Source of the DNA: an uncultured SAR116 cluster alpha proteobacterium
GTDB lineage: Bacteria > Pseudomonadota > Alphaproteobacteria > Puniceispirillales > Puniceispirillaceae
Length of the DNA: 47,421 bases
Assembly (NCBI GenBank): GCA_902518965.1
Contig: CABYIQ010000011.1
Location: forward strand, 1 to 47,421
Reading direction: 5' to 3'
Positions 27,148-37,058 of this stretch are shown piece by piece. Made by a program: the position numbers and the translations under genes. Position 1 is the stretch's first letter. Each line of letters starts with the position of its first letter. Below the pieces are notes generated by a model. The model had not been told where the DNA came from. It saw only the letters and a program-made list of their open reading frames with translations, and ran no database searches.

Positions 27148-27909
27148 ATGTGTGCATATACTCCGCCTATAAGGCTATTTGTTGATGCTGATTTAGTCAA
27201 AGGGGCAACCCTGTCCCTTGATAGGGAACAGTCGCATTATCTGGGGCATGTCATGCGACGGTCTGCCGGTGACAGGTTGGAAATTTTTAATGGCCGAACA
27301 GACAGTTTTATTGCTGAGCTGACCGAGATCAGTCGTAAATCAGCATCTGTCCAGCTAGTTGAGCTTTGCTCGGATTTCAAAACTAGTCCGGATTTATGGT
27401 TTTTATTTGCCCCCGTGAAACGCGCCCGGCTTGATTTCATGGCTCAGAAAGCAACTGAATTAGGTGTGCGTCATATCCAGCCTGTAAATACAGATTATTG
27501 TCAGGTCAGCCGCGTGAATCAGGACAGATTGTCTGCAAATGCTGTCGAAGCTGCAGAACAGACAGGGCGCCTGGATGTCCCGTCAGTCGGCCCTTTTTTA
27601 CCTCTTCATCAGATTCTGGCAGAGTGGCCAGCTGATCGGCACCTTATTTTCTGTGATGAGGCCTTATCTGCTGATAATCAGATAGATCCGCTGGCCCAGT
27701 TACACAGCAAGCCGATCGCAAAAGCTGGATTGTTGATTGGGCCTGAAGGCGGATTTTCAGACACAGAGCGTGACCATATCAGACAAATGTCCTTAGTTTG
27801 CCCGCTTAGTCTGGGACCGCGCATTCTGCGCAGTGATACAGCGGCACTGGCAGCATTGAGCTTATTTCAGGCTGTTTGGGGTGACTGGTCTGTTTCTGGT
27901 TTAGATTAG
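27148..27909 (+). CDS. rsmE: 16S rRNA (uracil1498-N3)-methyltransferase RsmE
   Basis: SPOUT methyltransferase that modifies U1498 of 16S rRNA. The N-terminal PUA-like domain has EQSHYLGHVMRRSAGDRLEIFNG, and the knot domain has QKATELGVRHIQPV, LLIGPEGGFSDTE and LGPRILRSDTAALAAL, the SAM-binding trefoil signatures. The 253-residue length is typical. It is divergent from ubiA, and gshA follows 63 bp downstream, an order I believe is frequent in alphaproteobacteria. Confidence 0.95.
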   Translation: MCAYTPPIRLFVDADLVKGATLSLDREQSHYLGHVMRRSAGDRLEIFNGRTDSFIAELTEISRKSASVQLVELCSDFKTSPDLWFLFAPVKRARLDFMAQKATELGVRHIQPVNTDYCQVSRVNQDRLSANAVEAAEQTGRLDVPSVGPFLPLHQILAEWPADRHLIFCDEALSADNQIDPLAQLHSKPIAKAGLLIGPEGGFSDTERDHIRQMSLVCPLSLGPRILRSDTAALAALSLFQAVWGDWSVSGLD

Positions 27910-27972
27910 TAGAATATTCATCGGTCGGTTAACCGCCTATTTTCAATCTTTCCAACGTTGGGTAGGGTCTTT

Positions 27973-29337
27973 ATGTCTGGCAAATTACAATCAATAAAAA
28001 TCACAGATAAAGAACAGCTTGTTGATTGGCTGAAGCAGCAGGAAGCAGATGCTGAGAATTGGCTCATCGGCACTGAGCATGAAAAGTTTTTGTTTCATAA
28101 AGGTAGTTTCCGTCCGGTCGGCTATGAAGGTGAGACGGGTATTGGCGAAATTCTGAGCCGCCTTGCCGAAAAACATACCATGACGCCGATCTCTGAAAAG
28201 GGTTACATTATTGGCCTGAAAGACGGGCAGGGCGGCTCGATCACGTTAGAGCCAGGCGGGCAATTTGAACTGTCAGGTGCGCCATTGAAAAATCTGCATC
28301 AGACCTGTTCAGAGACAGGTCGTCACCTCAATTACATGCGCGAAATAACTGCTGAACTAAATTTATACATGCTGGGAGTTGGATTTCAGCCGCTCTGGAA
28401 GCGGGAGGATATCTCTTGGATGCCAAAGGGCCGTTACAAGATTATGCGGGAATATATGCCGAAACGCGGGAATCTGGGACTGGATATGATGCTGCGCTCC
28501 TGCACGGTTCAGGTCAATTTGGACTATGCGAGTGAAGCTGACATGGTGCGTAAATTCCGTACTTCACTTGCACTTCAGCCTGTTGCAACGGCTTTGTTTG
28601 CAAACTCCCCGTTTAAGGAGGGCAAGCCTTCAGGAGTAAAATCCACGCGGGCACAGGCCTGGACTGATACAGATCCAGACAGATGCGGTGTTCCAGCCTG
28701 CGTATTTGAGGATGACTTTAGCTATGAGGCCTGGGTTGAGTATATTCTCGACGTTCCGATGTATTTCCTGCACAGAGGCGATTCGTACATTGATGTGTCT
28801 GGACAGTCCTTTAGGGCATTTATGGACGGCAAGCTACCTGGTTTTGAAGGTCAGATGCCAAGCATGGAAGATTTTGAAGATCATATTACCACAGCCTTTC
28901 CTGAAGTTCGTTTAAAAGGCTATATTGAAATGCGGGGCGCAGATAGTGGCAGCTGGGGCTCCATCTGTGCACTGCCTGCTTTGTGGGTTGGTCTTTTATA
29001 TGATGAGGAAAGCCTGAACGCCGCAGAGGCACTTGTGTCTGGTATTTCAGCTCAGCAAGTTGAGGCGGCGCGTTTGTCTGCGCTTACAGATGGCCTCGAT
29101 GGCCAGTTTGCGGGCCAACCAATGCTATTGATAGCTAGGGAAATGGTGGCATTGTCTGAAGCTGGCCTTACCAGACGACAGATTACAGACAGCAAGGGCA
29201 GGGATGAGACACAATATCTTGATCCACTGCGGGAAATTGTTACCACAGGGAAAACCAACGCGGATATTATGCTCGAACATTATAATGGCGATTGGGAGCA
29301 GGATGTCCGTCATCTGTTCAAACTATATCACTATTAG
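27973..29337 (+). CDS. gshA: Glutamate--cysteine ligase, plant/alphaproteobacterial class
   Basis: First step of glutathione synthesis, joining glutamate and cysteine with ATP. The 454-residue protein belongs to the GCS2 class rather than the E. coli class. Motifs are IGTEHEKFLF (about residues 30-40), ITLEPGGQFELSG, the substrate region GFQPLWKREDISWMPKGRYKIM and LALQPVATALFANSPFKEG. The ATG at 27973 has GTAGGGT just upstream; an in-frame TTG at 27958 is less likely. With the ChaC-like enzyme this gives both ends of glutathione metabolism. gshB is not in the window. Confidence 0.95.
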   Translation: MSGKLQSIKITDKEQLVDWLKQQEADAENWLIGTEHEKFLFHKGSFRPVGYEGETGIGEILSRLAEKHTMTPISEKGYIIGLKDGQGGSITLEPGGQFELSGAPLKNLHQTCSETGRHLNYMREITAELNLYMLGVGFQPLWKREDISWMPKGRYKIMREYMPKRGNLGLDMMLRSCTVQVNLDYASEADMVRKFRTSLALQPVATALFANSPFKEGKPSGVKSTRAQAWTDTDPDRCGVPACVFEDDFSYEAWVEYILDVPMYFLHRGDSYIDVSGQSFRAFMDGKLPGFEGQMPSMEDFEDHITTAFPEVRLKGYIEMRGADSGSWGSICALPALWVGLLYDEESLNAAEALVSGISAQQVEAARLSALTDGLDGQFAGQPMLLIAREMVALSEAGLTRRQITDSKGRDETQYLDPLREIVTTGKTNADIMLEHYNGDWEQDVRHLFKLYHY

Positions 29338-29395
29338 GCTGCTGCATGATGCTAAGTCGCCAGCGCAGACAGTAGAAAATGGCTGGTGGGGTCTA

Positions 29396-30835
29396 TTAAG
29401 CTGCTTCTGTCCCGCCAACAGTGATTCCCCCCATTTTCAGTGTGGGTTGGCCGACCCCAACAGGAACGGACTGTCCGGCTTTCCCGCAAGTTCCAACACC
29501 TCTGTCCAATGACAAATCATTGCCGATCATGGTAATTTTTGACATGGCATCAGGTCCGCTGCCAATCAAGGTTGCACCTTTTACAGGTGCACCTATTTTC
29601 CCATTTTCAACTAGATAGGCCTCAGAGGCAGCGAACACAAATTTTCCAGAGGTGATATCCACCTGACCACCACCAAAATTCACTGCATATATTCCTTTTT
29701 TCATTGAGGCGACAATTTCATCAGCCTCACAGGCCCCGTTTTCCATGAATGTGTTAGTCATACGCGGCATCGGCAGATGGGCATAAGATTCCCGGCGGCC
29801 ATTCCCGGTCGCGTCAACACCCATAAGACGCGCATTCTGCCGATCCTGCATATAGCCTTTCAGGATCCCATCTTCTATCAGCACATTGCGTGCGGACTGG
29901 GTGCCTTCATCATCAATTGTTATAGAGCCCCGACGATCCTTAATGGTGCCATCATCCACGACAGTGACACCCTTTGCAGCCACTTGTTCACCAACACGAC
30001 CAGAAAAAACAGATGTCCCTTTCCGGTTGAAATCACCCTCCAGCCCATGGCCAACTGCTTCATGTAACATTACACCAGGCCAGCCTGACCCCAAGACGAT
30101 TTCCATCTCGCCAGCTGGCGCACCAACAGATTCAAGGTTCAATAGTGCGATGCGAAGCGCTTCATCCACCTCAGCCTCCCACATTTTCGGGTTCAAATAG
30201 GGGGCAAACATAAACCGGCCGCCCGTTCCACTGCTGCCGCTTTCCATCCGGCCATTCTTCTCTGCAACTACAGCTACATTCAACCTGACCAGAGGTCGGA
30301 TATCAGCAAAGCGTGTGCCGTCTGGCCGTATGATTTGTACTGCCTGCCATGAACCGGCTATAGAGGCGCTGACTTGTTTCACCCGCGGGTCTTTGTCACG
30401 CGCATAGCTGTTAATCTTCTGCAATAGCGCCACTTTGTCCTCAAAGGCTGTTTGGTTAAGCGGGTTGGAATCTGAATATAAAGACTCGTTACGACCAGCT
30501 TCTGGGGCAAGAGCAATTTCGCCTGAATGACCAGAGGCGACAGCGGAAACGGTCTCAGCGGCACGCTTCAGGGCGGCTGAACTTAACTCCCCAGCATGAG
30601 CAAACGCGTCTGCCTCGCCAACTATAGCGCGCAAGCCAAATCCAGCGCTTTGGTCATAGGTTGCTGTTTTCAGACGGCCATCATCAAATGACAGCATCTC
30701 GGTATGTCGCATTTCCAAAAATAAATCGCCATCATCCGCTCCATGAAGGCAGTTGGCGACAATTTTCATAGTTTGGTCCTTATCCAAACCCGTTGATTCG
30801 AAAAACACCTGATCTGTTTGTTCAAGTAAATCCAT
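29396..30835 (-). CDS. tldD: Metalloprotease TldD
   Basis: Catalytic partner of PmbA/TldE. The zinc site HEAVGHGLEGD (His258, Glu259, His263) sits in the middle of a 479-residue chain, followed by FNRKGTSVFSGRVGE and, near the C-terminus, GTCGKAGQSVPVGVGQPTLKMGG, both TldD hallmarks. The heterodimer unfolds and cleaves small proteins and modified peptides through a hidden chamber. In this genome the partners are on the same strand but 5 kb apart, separated by argC, ubiA and others. The region before its start is the 319-bp gap shared with coxB. Confidence 0.96.
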   Translation of the reverse strand: MDLLEQTDQVFFESTGLDKDQTMKIVANCLHGADDGDLFLEMRHTEMLSFDDGRLKTATYDQSAGFGLRAIVGEADAFAHAGELSSAALKRAAETVSAVASGHSGEIALAPEAGRNESLYSDSNPLNQTAFEDKVALLQKINSYARDKDPRVKQVSASIAGSWQAVQIIRPDGTRFADIRPLVRLNVAVVAEKNGRMESGSSGTGGRFMFAPYLNPKMWEAEVDEALRIALLNLESVGAPAGEMEIVLGSGWPGVMLHEAVGHGLEGDFNRKGTSVFSGRVGEQVAAKGVTVVDDGTIKDRRGSITIDDEGTQSARNVLIEDGILKGYMQDRQNARLMGVDATGNGRRESYAHLPMPRMTNTFMENGACEADEIVASMKKGIYAVNFGGGQVDITSGKFVFAASEAYLVENGKIGAPVKGATLIGSGPDAMSKITMIGNDLSLDRGVGTCGKAGQSVPVGVGQPTLKMGGITVGGTEAA

Positions 30836-30929
30836 GAGACTATCTCTTTTTTGCGCGCTGAGCCTTTCACCGCGAAATTAACTTCTAATTGAGAATGGTA
30901 TCTCCTGCATCAAATTTCAAGGAGGAAAT

Positions 30930-31031
30930 CTGGACAGCGGACATCGTCTAAATCGTCTGATAAGACTGTTTTCGTCCCTCTTTGCGACTTGCCGTCGCAG
31001 AGGGCTTTTCACAGCACAGAAAACACGCTAA
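30930..31031 (+). CDS. Candidate 33-residue basic peptide with CTG start
   Basis: A short frame begins CTG 4 nt after AAGGAGG and runs to TAA at 31029-31031. The peptide is Arg/Leu/Phe-rich, with core RLIRLFSSLFATCRRRGLF. No ATG, GTG or TTG lies between the previous in-frame stop (30879-30881) and the CTG. The frame runs through the terminator-like hairpin at 30976-31004. It could be a real small protein using a rare start codon or a chance frame over a noncoding RNA. Confidence 0.25.
   Translation: MDSGHRLNRLIRLFSSLFATCRRRGLFTAQKTR
30976..31010 (+). terminator. Terminator-like hairpin upstream of coxB
   Basis: CCCTC-TT-TGCGAC (30976-30988) pairs with GTCGCAGAGGG (30994-31004) as an 11-bp stem, with a 2-nt bulge and a 5-nt loop, followed directly by CTTTTC. 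The T-run reads only in the rightward direction. No annotated rightward gene precedes it, because tldD faces away. It would end a small RNA or act as an attenuator in a long coxB leader. Confidence 0.45.
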
Positions 31032-31084
31032 AAACAAGTAGAAAACTAAAGAAGTAGGCTTTTCACACCTGACACTTCATGCTT

Positions 31085-31112
31085 TTGTGCAAACAGGGCT
31101 ATTTCGCATAAT
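31085..31112 (+). promoter_or_regulatory. Candidate promoter for the cytochrome oxidase operon
   Basis: TTGTGC and CATAAT are separated by 16 bp; the -10 matches consensus at five of six positions but the -35 at only three. Transcription would start near 31119, about 35 nt before coxB and downstream of the hairpin at 30976-31010. Confidence 0.3.
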
Positions 31113-31154
31113 GTTGCGACGGAGTTACACCTTAAGGGTAAGGGGGATCACAAT

Positions 31155-32009
31155 ATGACAACGCGCGGCTCTTTTTTGGCGGGCCTGGGGCTATTTGCTG
31201 GGACGACCGTTTTAATGATAGCTGGCGGCGTATGGGCAGCCGAACCACAGCCCTGGCAGTTTGGTCTTCAGCCACCAGCAGGGTCAATTGCTGAAAAGGC
31301 AACCAGCCTGCACAATCTATTGCTGGTTATTATCACGGCTATTTCGTTATTTGTCCTGGCTTTGCTTGTGTATACCTGTGTGCGGTTCCGTCAGTCAGCT
31401 AATTCAAAACCATCAAAGACTACGCACAATGCGGTGATTGAAGTGTTGTGGACGGTTGTTCCCGTTCTCATATTGGTTGTGATTGCAGTGCCGTCTTTTC
31501 GTTTGCTTTATTACATGGATAAGACTCAAGATACCGAGATGGTAATCAAAATTACAGGAAACCAGTGGTACTGGAATTACGAATATCCTGATGAGGAACT
31601 AAGTTACGACAGCTATATGATTGATGAAGCTGAGCTCAAGAAAGGTCAGAAGCGTCTCTTGGAAGTCGATTATCCGATGGTTGTGCCGGCCGGCACTAGG
31701 GTCAAGCTTCTGGTTACAGGCAATGATGTAATGCATGCCTTTTTTGTGCCCTCACTCGCAGTTCAAACCTATTCGATTATTGGCCGGGTAAATGAAGCCT
31801 GGATAGATGTTCCTGAAGGGGCAAATACATACTACGGACAGTGCAATCAGATCTGCGGCGTAAACCACGCCTATATGCCGATTGTAGTGAAGGCACTTGA
31901 AAAGAAGGAATATGAAGCATGGCTTGCTGGAGCAAAAGAAGAATTCGCGTCTGTTGAGACGCCTGCAGATATTCTGCTGAAAAAGACATTGGTGGCATCT
32001 GCCAACTGA
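31155..32009 (+). CDS. coxB: Cytochrome c oxidase subunit II
   Basis: Electron-entry subunit of the aa3 oxidase. An N-terminal signal/hydrophobic region of about 28 residues ends near WAAEP. Two membrane helices follow (about residues 50-72 and 95-115), and then the periplasmic cupredoxin domain. NQWYWNYEYPDE is the aromatic electron-entry region. The CuA site is intact: CNQICGVNHAYM with Cys230, Cys234, His238 and Met241. The product is 284 residues. It is the first gene of the oxidase operon, with the promoter probably in the gap before it. There is no fused cytochrome c. Confidence 0.97.
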   Translation: MTTRGSFLAGLGLFAGTTVLMIAGGVWAAEPQPWQFGLQPPAGSIAEKATSLHNLLLVIITAISLFVLALLVYTCVRFRQSANSKPSKTTHNAVIEVLWTVVPVLILVVIAVPSFRLLYYMDKTQDTEMVIKITGNQWYWNYEYPDEELSYDSYMIDEAELKKGQKRLLEVDYPMVVPAGTRVKLLVTGNDVMHAFFVPSLAVQTYSIIGRVNEAWIDVPEGANTYYGQCNQICGVNHAYMPIVVKALEKKEYEAWLAGAKEEFASVETPADILLKKTLVASAN

Positions 32010-32013
32010 ATAA

Positions 32014-33642
<1,629 letters not shown>

Positions 33643-33669
33643 GGGCGCCTAGAGCTGAAAAGGGACCAA

Positions 33670-34632
33670 ATGATGACTGCCATCTCGTCTCAGACATCTG
33701 GTCATGAATTTAAATTGAAACCAACCGTCTCTACATCTGTGGCGACAGTTGGTGACTTTTTCCAGCTAATGAAGCCACGGGTGATGAGCCTTGTGATCTT
33801 CACTGGATTAGCCGGCATGTATCTCGCCCCGGATGAAAAGCATCTGGGCCTTGCCCTCGTGTCTTTGTTTGCGATTGCTGCTGGCGCAGGTGCGTCTGGG
33901 GCTATTAACCAGTGGTATGACCGGGATATTGACCGGGTCATGTCTCGGACACGCACCCGCCCAATTCCAGCGGGAAAAGTAGACCCGGCTGAGGCCCTTG
34001 CCCTTGGCGTCGTCGTCTCCGTTCTTTCTGTGCTGTTGCTGTCCTTATCTGCAAATTTTCTGGCAGGAGGTCTGTTGGCGTTCACAATCTTCTTCTATGC
34101 TGTAATCTACACGGTGTGGCTGAAACGGAGCACGCCTCAGAATATAGTCATTGGCGGTGCAGCTGGGGCGTTACCGCCTGTTGTGGGTTGGGCAAGCATC
34201 ACGGGGACAGTTTCTGTTGAAGCGCTGATTTTGTTTGCACTAATATTTTTCTGGACGCCACCACATTTCTGGGCCCTCGCTCTTGTCAAGAATGAAGATT
34301 ATAAACAGGCTAACATACCGATGTTGCCTGTTGTTGTTGGTAAGCAGGAAACGCTGCGCCAGATTGTTATCTATTCGGCTGTAATGGCTCCTACAGGTGT
34401 GACCCCATATCTGGTGGGTCTGACCAGCATTGTTTATGGTGTTGTGGCGGCGGTATTGGGCTGTGCGTTTTTCCTACTTGCAATCCGGCTCTTCAAAACG
34501 GCTACAGAAAGACGGTCATGGGAACTGTTTAAATTCTCCGTCTTTTATTTGGCGGCGCTGTTCGGATGCTTGATTTTGGACAAGCTTTTCATACAGCAGC
34601 TCGGGCTTCTGAAATTTATAGGAATTCAGTGA
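33670..34632 (+). CDS. ctaB: Protoheme IX farnesyltransferase (heme O synthase)
   Basis: UbiA-superfamily membrane enzyme that adds a farnesyl group to heme B, giving heme O, the precursor of oxidase heme A. The 320-residue protein has about nine hydrophobic helices. Hallmarks are LMKPRVMSLVIFTGLAGM, the diphosphate motif INQWYDRDIDRVMSRTRTRP, and YTVWLKRSTPQNIVIGG with FFWTPPHFWALAL. The start is ATG at 33670 or 33673. Its stop overlaps the start of the next small gene (TGATG), so the operon continues. Heme A synthase (ctaA) is not in the window. Confidence 0.96.
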   Translation: MMTAISSQTSGHEFKLKPTVSTSVATVGDFFQLMKPRVMSLVIFTGLAGMYLAPDEKHLGLALVSLFAIAAGAGASGAINQWYDRDIDRVMSRTRTRPIPAGKVDPAEALALGVVVSVLSVLLLSLSANFLAGGLLAFTIFFYAVIYTVWLKRSTPQNIVIGGAAGALPPVVGWASITGTVSVEALILFALIFFWTPPHFWALALVKNEDYKQANIPMLPVVVGKQETLRQIVIYSAVMAPTGVTPYLVGLTSIVYGVVAAVLGCAFFLLAIRLFKTATERRSWELFKFSVFYLAALFGCLILDKLFIQQLGLLKFIGIQ

Positions 34633-34766
34633 TGGCAGAAAGAGAGCCAAAGACAGGGGCCGAAATGCAGACCATGCGCAAGCGCCGGAATCTCTGGGTG
34701 CTTGGGATGATTTTTGGCCTTGCTTTGCTGTTTTATTTTATCACCATCTTTAGGATGGGGGTGTAA
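34632..34766 (+). CDS. Small single-span membrane protein of the cox operon (CoxF-like)
   Basis: A 44-residue protein translated from an ATG that overlaps the ctaB stop. The N-terminus is charged (MAEREPKTGAEMQTMRKRRN), and one membrane helix (about residues 22-40) ends in YFITIFRMGV. Small single-helix proteins with an RN-start, helix and TIxRMG end are conserved at this place in alphaproteobacterial cox operons and are sometimes called CoxF. Position and shape support the call; the function is not established and a role in oxidase assembly is inferred. ctaG starts 5 bp after it. Confidence 0.75.
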   Translation: MAEREPKTGAEMQTMRKRRNLWVLGMIFGLALLFYFITIFRMGV

Positions 34767-34771
34767 CGGCA

Positions 34772-35362
34772 ATGACAATTACTGCTTCAAATCATAACCT
34801 GCATAACAAAGGTAAAGACCAGCGTGATAAAACCAATAACAGGTTGTTGGCTGTTGTCGCCGTTGTAGCGATGTCTATGGTGGGTCTGGCTTATGCCTCA
34901 GTTCCGCTATATAAGCTGTTTTGTCAGGTCACTGGATTTGGCGGTACCACACAAATTGCTACACAGGCGCCTGAACAGGCCCTGCTTTCTGCTGAACCTC
35001 TGGCAGTCCGGCTTGATGCAAATGTTAACCCGCAATTGAACTGGTCATTTGTTCCGGTTGAACAGGAAGTCAGTCTGAAGCCCGGTGAAGAGGTTACAGC
35101 TATTTATCGTGCTACCAATATTGGCACGATGCTGTCCACGGGGACGGCCACCTTCAATGTGACGCCGCAGAAGGCAGGGCCCTATTTCATGAAAATAGAA
35201 TGTTTCTGTTTTACGGAGCAAACACTGAAGCCAGGTGAATCTGTTGATATGCCGGTAAGATTTTTTTTGGACAGCGAGATCGTATCTGATATCAATACAT
35301 CAGATATTGATGAGATTGTGTTGTCTTACACATTTTTCAAAGCAATGGATAATACAAGTTGA
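34772..35362 (+). CDS. ctaG: Cytochrome c oxidase assembly protein CtaG (Cox11)
   Basis: Copper chaperone that delivers Cu to the CuB site of CoxA. One membrane helix (about residues 26-45) anchors a periplasmic beta domain. SVPLYKLFCQVTGFGGTTQ follows the helix. The copper-binding CFCF motif is at residues 144-147 (KIECFCFTEQTL), and PVRFFLD is conserved downstream. The 196-residue length is normal. It lies within the cox operon, 5 bp after the small membrane protein gene. Confidence 0.97.
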   Translation: MTITASNHNLHNKGKDQRDKTNNRLLAVVAVVAMSMVGLAYASVPLYKLFCQVTGFGGTTQIATQAPEQALLSAEPLAVRLDANVNPQLNWSFVPVEQEVSLKPGEEVTAIYRATNIGTMLSTGTATFNVTPQKAGPYFMKIECFCFTEQTLKPGESVDMPVRFFLDSEIVSDINTSDIDEIVLSYTFFKAMDNTS

Positions 35363-35419
35363 ACTTTACCCAATATCGGGCCAGTCGGTGGGGGCAGGCT
35401 AATTTTAAGGAGAACTGAC

Positions 35420-36205
35420 ATGAGTGGTGCACAACAACATCCATACCATCTTGTAGAACCAAGCCCTTGGCCGGCCGTAGGTGCTGCTGCCGCTTTTGTA
35501 ATGGCGATCGGCGGTATTATGTTCATGCATCAACGCGATTTTGGTCCTCACGTTCTCGGTCTGGGCCTTGGTCTTGTTCTATTGACAATGTTCATGTGGT
35601 GGCGAGACATTATTCGCGAAGCGGAATATCAAGGACATCACACTCCCATTGTTCAGATTGGGATGCGATATGGCATGATGCTATTTATCGCCTCCGAGGT
35701 CATGTTTTTTGTAGCGTTTTTCTGGGCTTTCTTCGACCGGGCCTTCTATCCGGTTGGTGGTGTCTGGCCACCAGAGGGGATTGAAACATTTAACGCATTT
35801 GACCTGCCGCTAATTAACACACTTATTCTGCTACTTTCAGGTTGCACGGTTACCTGGGCACACCATGCATTAGTTCATGACAACAGACGTGATTTTATCA
35901 ATGGATTGTTCATCACAATTTTGCTAGGTGCATTGTTTACCGCACTTCAGGCCGTCGAATATGACCACGCCGCCTTTTCCTTTACAGACGGTATCTACCC
36001 ATCGGTCTTTTTTATGGCAACTGGTTTTCACGGCTTTCATGTGATAATTGGCACATTGTTTCTAACGGTTTGTCTGTTCCGGGGCCTGAAGGGCCACTTT
36101 ACATCTGAACAACATTTTGGATTTGAAGCGGCAGCCTGGTACTGGCATTTTGTTGATGTGGTCTGGCTGTTCCTGTTTGTTGCGGTCTACTGGTGGGGGG
36201 CTTGA
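35420..36205 (+). CDS. coxC: Cytochrome c oxidase subunit III
   Basis: Integral membrane subunit that stabilises the oxidase core. Its 261 residues form about seven helices. Family motifs are [43 protein letters not shown] (with the lipid-contact Glu), [19 protein letters not shown] and [21 protein letters not shown] lies 7 nt before the ATG. A strong intrinsic terminator follows 35 bp after the stop, so coxC appears to be the last gene of the main operon. Confidence 0.97.
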   Translation: MSGAQQHPYHLVEPSPWPAVGAAAAFVMAIGGIMFMHQRDFGPHVLGLGLGLVLLTMFMWWRDIIREAEYQGHHTPIVQIGMRYGMMLFIASEVMFFVAFFWAFFDRAFYPVGGVWPPEGIETFNAFDLPLINTLILLLSGCTVTWAHHALVHDNRRDFINGLFITILLGALFTALQAVEYDHAAFSFTDGIYPSVFFMATGFHGFHVIIGTLFLTVCLFRGLKGHFTSEQHFGFEAAAWYWHFVDVVWLFLFVAVYWWGA

Positions 36206-36239
36206 TCACCTTTACTCATCCCCTGATGTTATGATAGTC

Positions 36240-36276
36240 ATCGGTCTGTGCTTTTTTAGTGCAGACCGATTTTTTC
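36240..36276 (+). terminator. Intrinsic terminator after coxC
   Basis: ATCGGTCTG (36240-36248) and CAGACCGAT (36262-36270) form a perfect 9-bp stem with a 13-nt loop, and the last stem T opens a run of six T (36270-36275). It is the clearest terminator in the window. It separates coxC from surf1, which starts 23 bp after it, so surf1 needs read-through or its own start. Confidence 0.75.
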
Positions 36277-36298
36277 TTCTCCTGTTGAGTTCTGGATA

Positions 36299-37027
36299 AT
36301 GTATTTCCGTCCATATTTATGGCTTACTGTTTTTTCTGTTCCGTCACTAGCTGTTTTGGTTATACTGGGTCTGTGGCAACTAGATAGGCTGGTTTGGAAG
36401 ACCGAGCTTATTGATAGTTTTAATGAGCGTGCCAATGCAGCTGCTATGCTGCCGCCGGACGATGCCGCTGATCTAAGCCAGTTTGAATTCCACAATTTGG
36501 CTCTGTCTGGCCGATTTATGCATGACAGAGAACTCTATCTGACGGGACGGACTTATGAGGGAAATGCCGGCTTTCATGTCGTAACACCGTTTCGCACTGA
36601 TCAGGGCAAGATCATCTTTGTGAATAGGGGCTGGGTGTCAGAAGCCTACCGTAAACCTGACTCCCGGTTGTTTTCGGTTAAAGATGAACAGGTTAGCTTG
36701 CGTGCTGTTCTGCGGCTGCCACAGCAAAAAGGCTATTTTGTGCCTGAGAATGAGCCTGAAAATGGATTTTGGTTTACCTTGAAACCAGAGGAGATGGCAG
36801 ACTTTCATAAACTCGATCAGGCGGTCAGAACGTATTATGCCGATCAAATTCGGACTAGTGAGGTGTTAACGCTGCCTATCGCTGCTGAGATTAATATCGA
36901 TGTACGCAATACTCATCTCAATTATGCGCTGACCTGGTTTGGGGTTGCTTTGTCTCTGGTCGGTGTTTACATCGCTTATCATGTGAATGCAGGGCGTTTG
37001 CGCCTGACCAGGTGGTCAGAACAATAG
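36299..37027 (+). CDS. SURF1-family oxidase assembly protein
   Basis: Assists insertion of heme A into cytochrome oxidase. The 242-residue protein has the classical layout: an N-terminal membrane helix (about residues 7-24, followed by LGLWQLDRLVWKTELI), a periplasmic domain with GFHVVTPFRTDQGKIIFVNRGWV, and a C-terminal helix after HLNYALTWFGVALSLVGVYIAYH. It starts 23 bp downstream of a terminator that follows coxC. The ribosome binding site is weak, so coupling or read-through is likely. thrC follows 31 bp downstream. Confidence 0.93.
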   Translation: MYFRPYLWLTVFSVPSLAVLVILGLWQLDRLVWKTELIDSFNERANAAAMLPPDDAADLSQFEFHNLALSGRFMHDRELYLTGRTYEGNAGFHVVTPFRTDQGKIIFVNRGWVSEAYRKPDSRLFSVKDEQVSLRAVLRLPQQKGYFVPENEPENGFWFTLKPEEMADFHKLDQAVRTYYADQIRTSEVLTLPIAAEINIDVRNTHLNYALTWFGVALSLVGVYIAYHVNAGRLRLTRWSEQ

Positions 37028-37058
37028 CTAGACCTTTCCCGAATAAAGGCAAAAAGTG

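Larger units (their letters stand above)
30836..31154. other. 319-bp divergent intergenic region, tldD-coxB
   Basis: The longest gene-free stretch in the window. In rightward order it contains a perfect Shine-Dalgarno sequence AAGGAGG (30919-30925), an open frame starting CTG, a strong GC-rich hairpin with T4 (30976-31010), a candidate promoter for coxB (31085-31112) and the coxB ribosome binding site, AAGGGGGA. No tRNA-like or 6S/SRP-like sequence is apparent to me. Confidence 0.6.
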
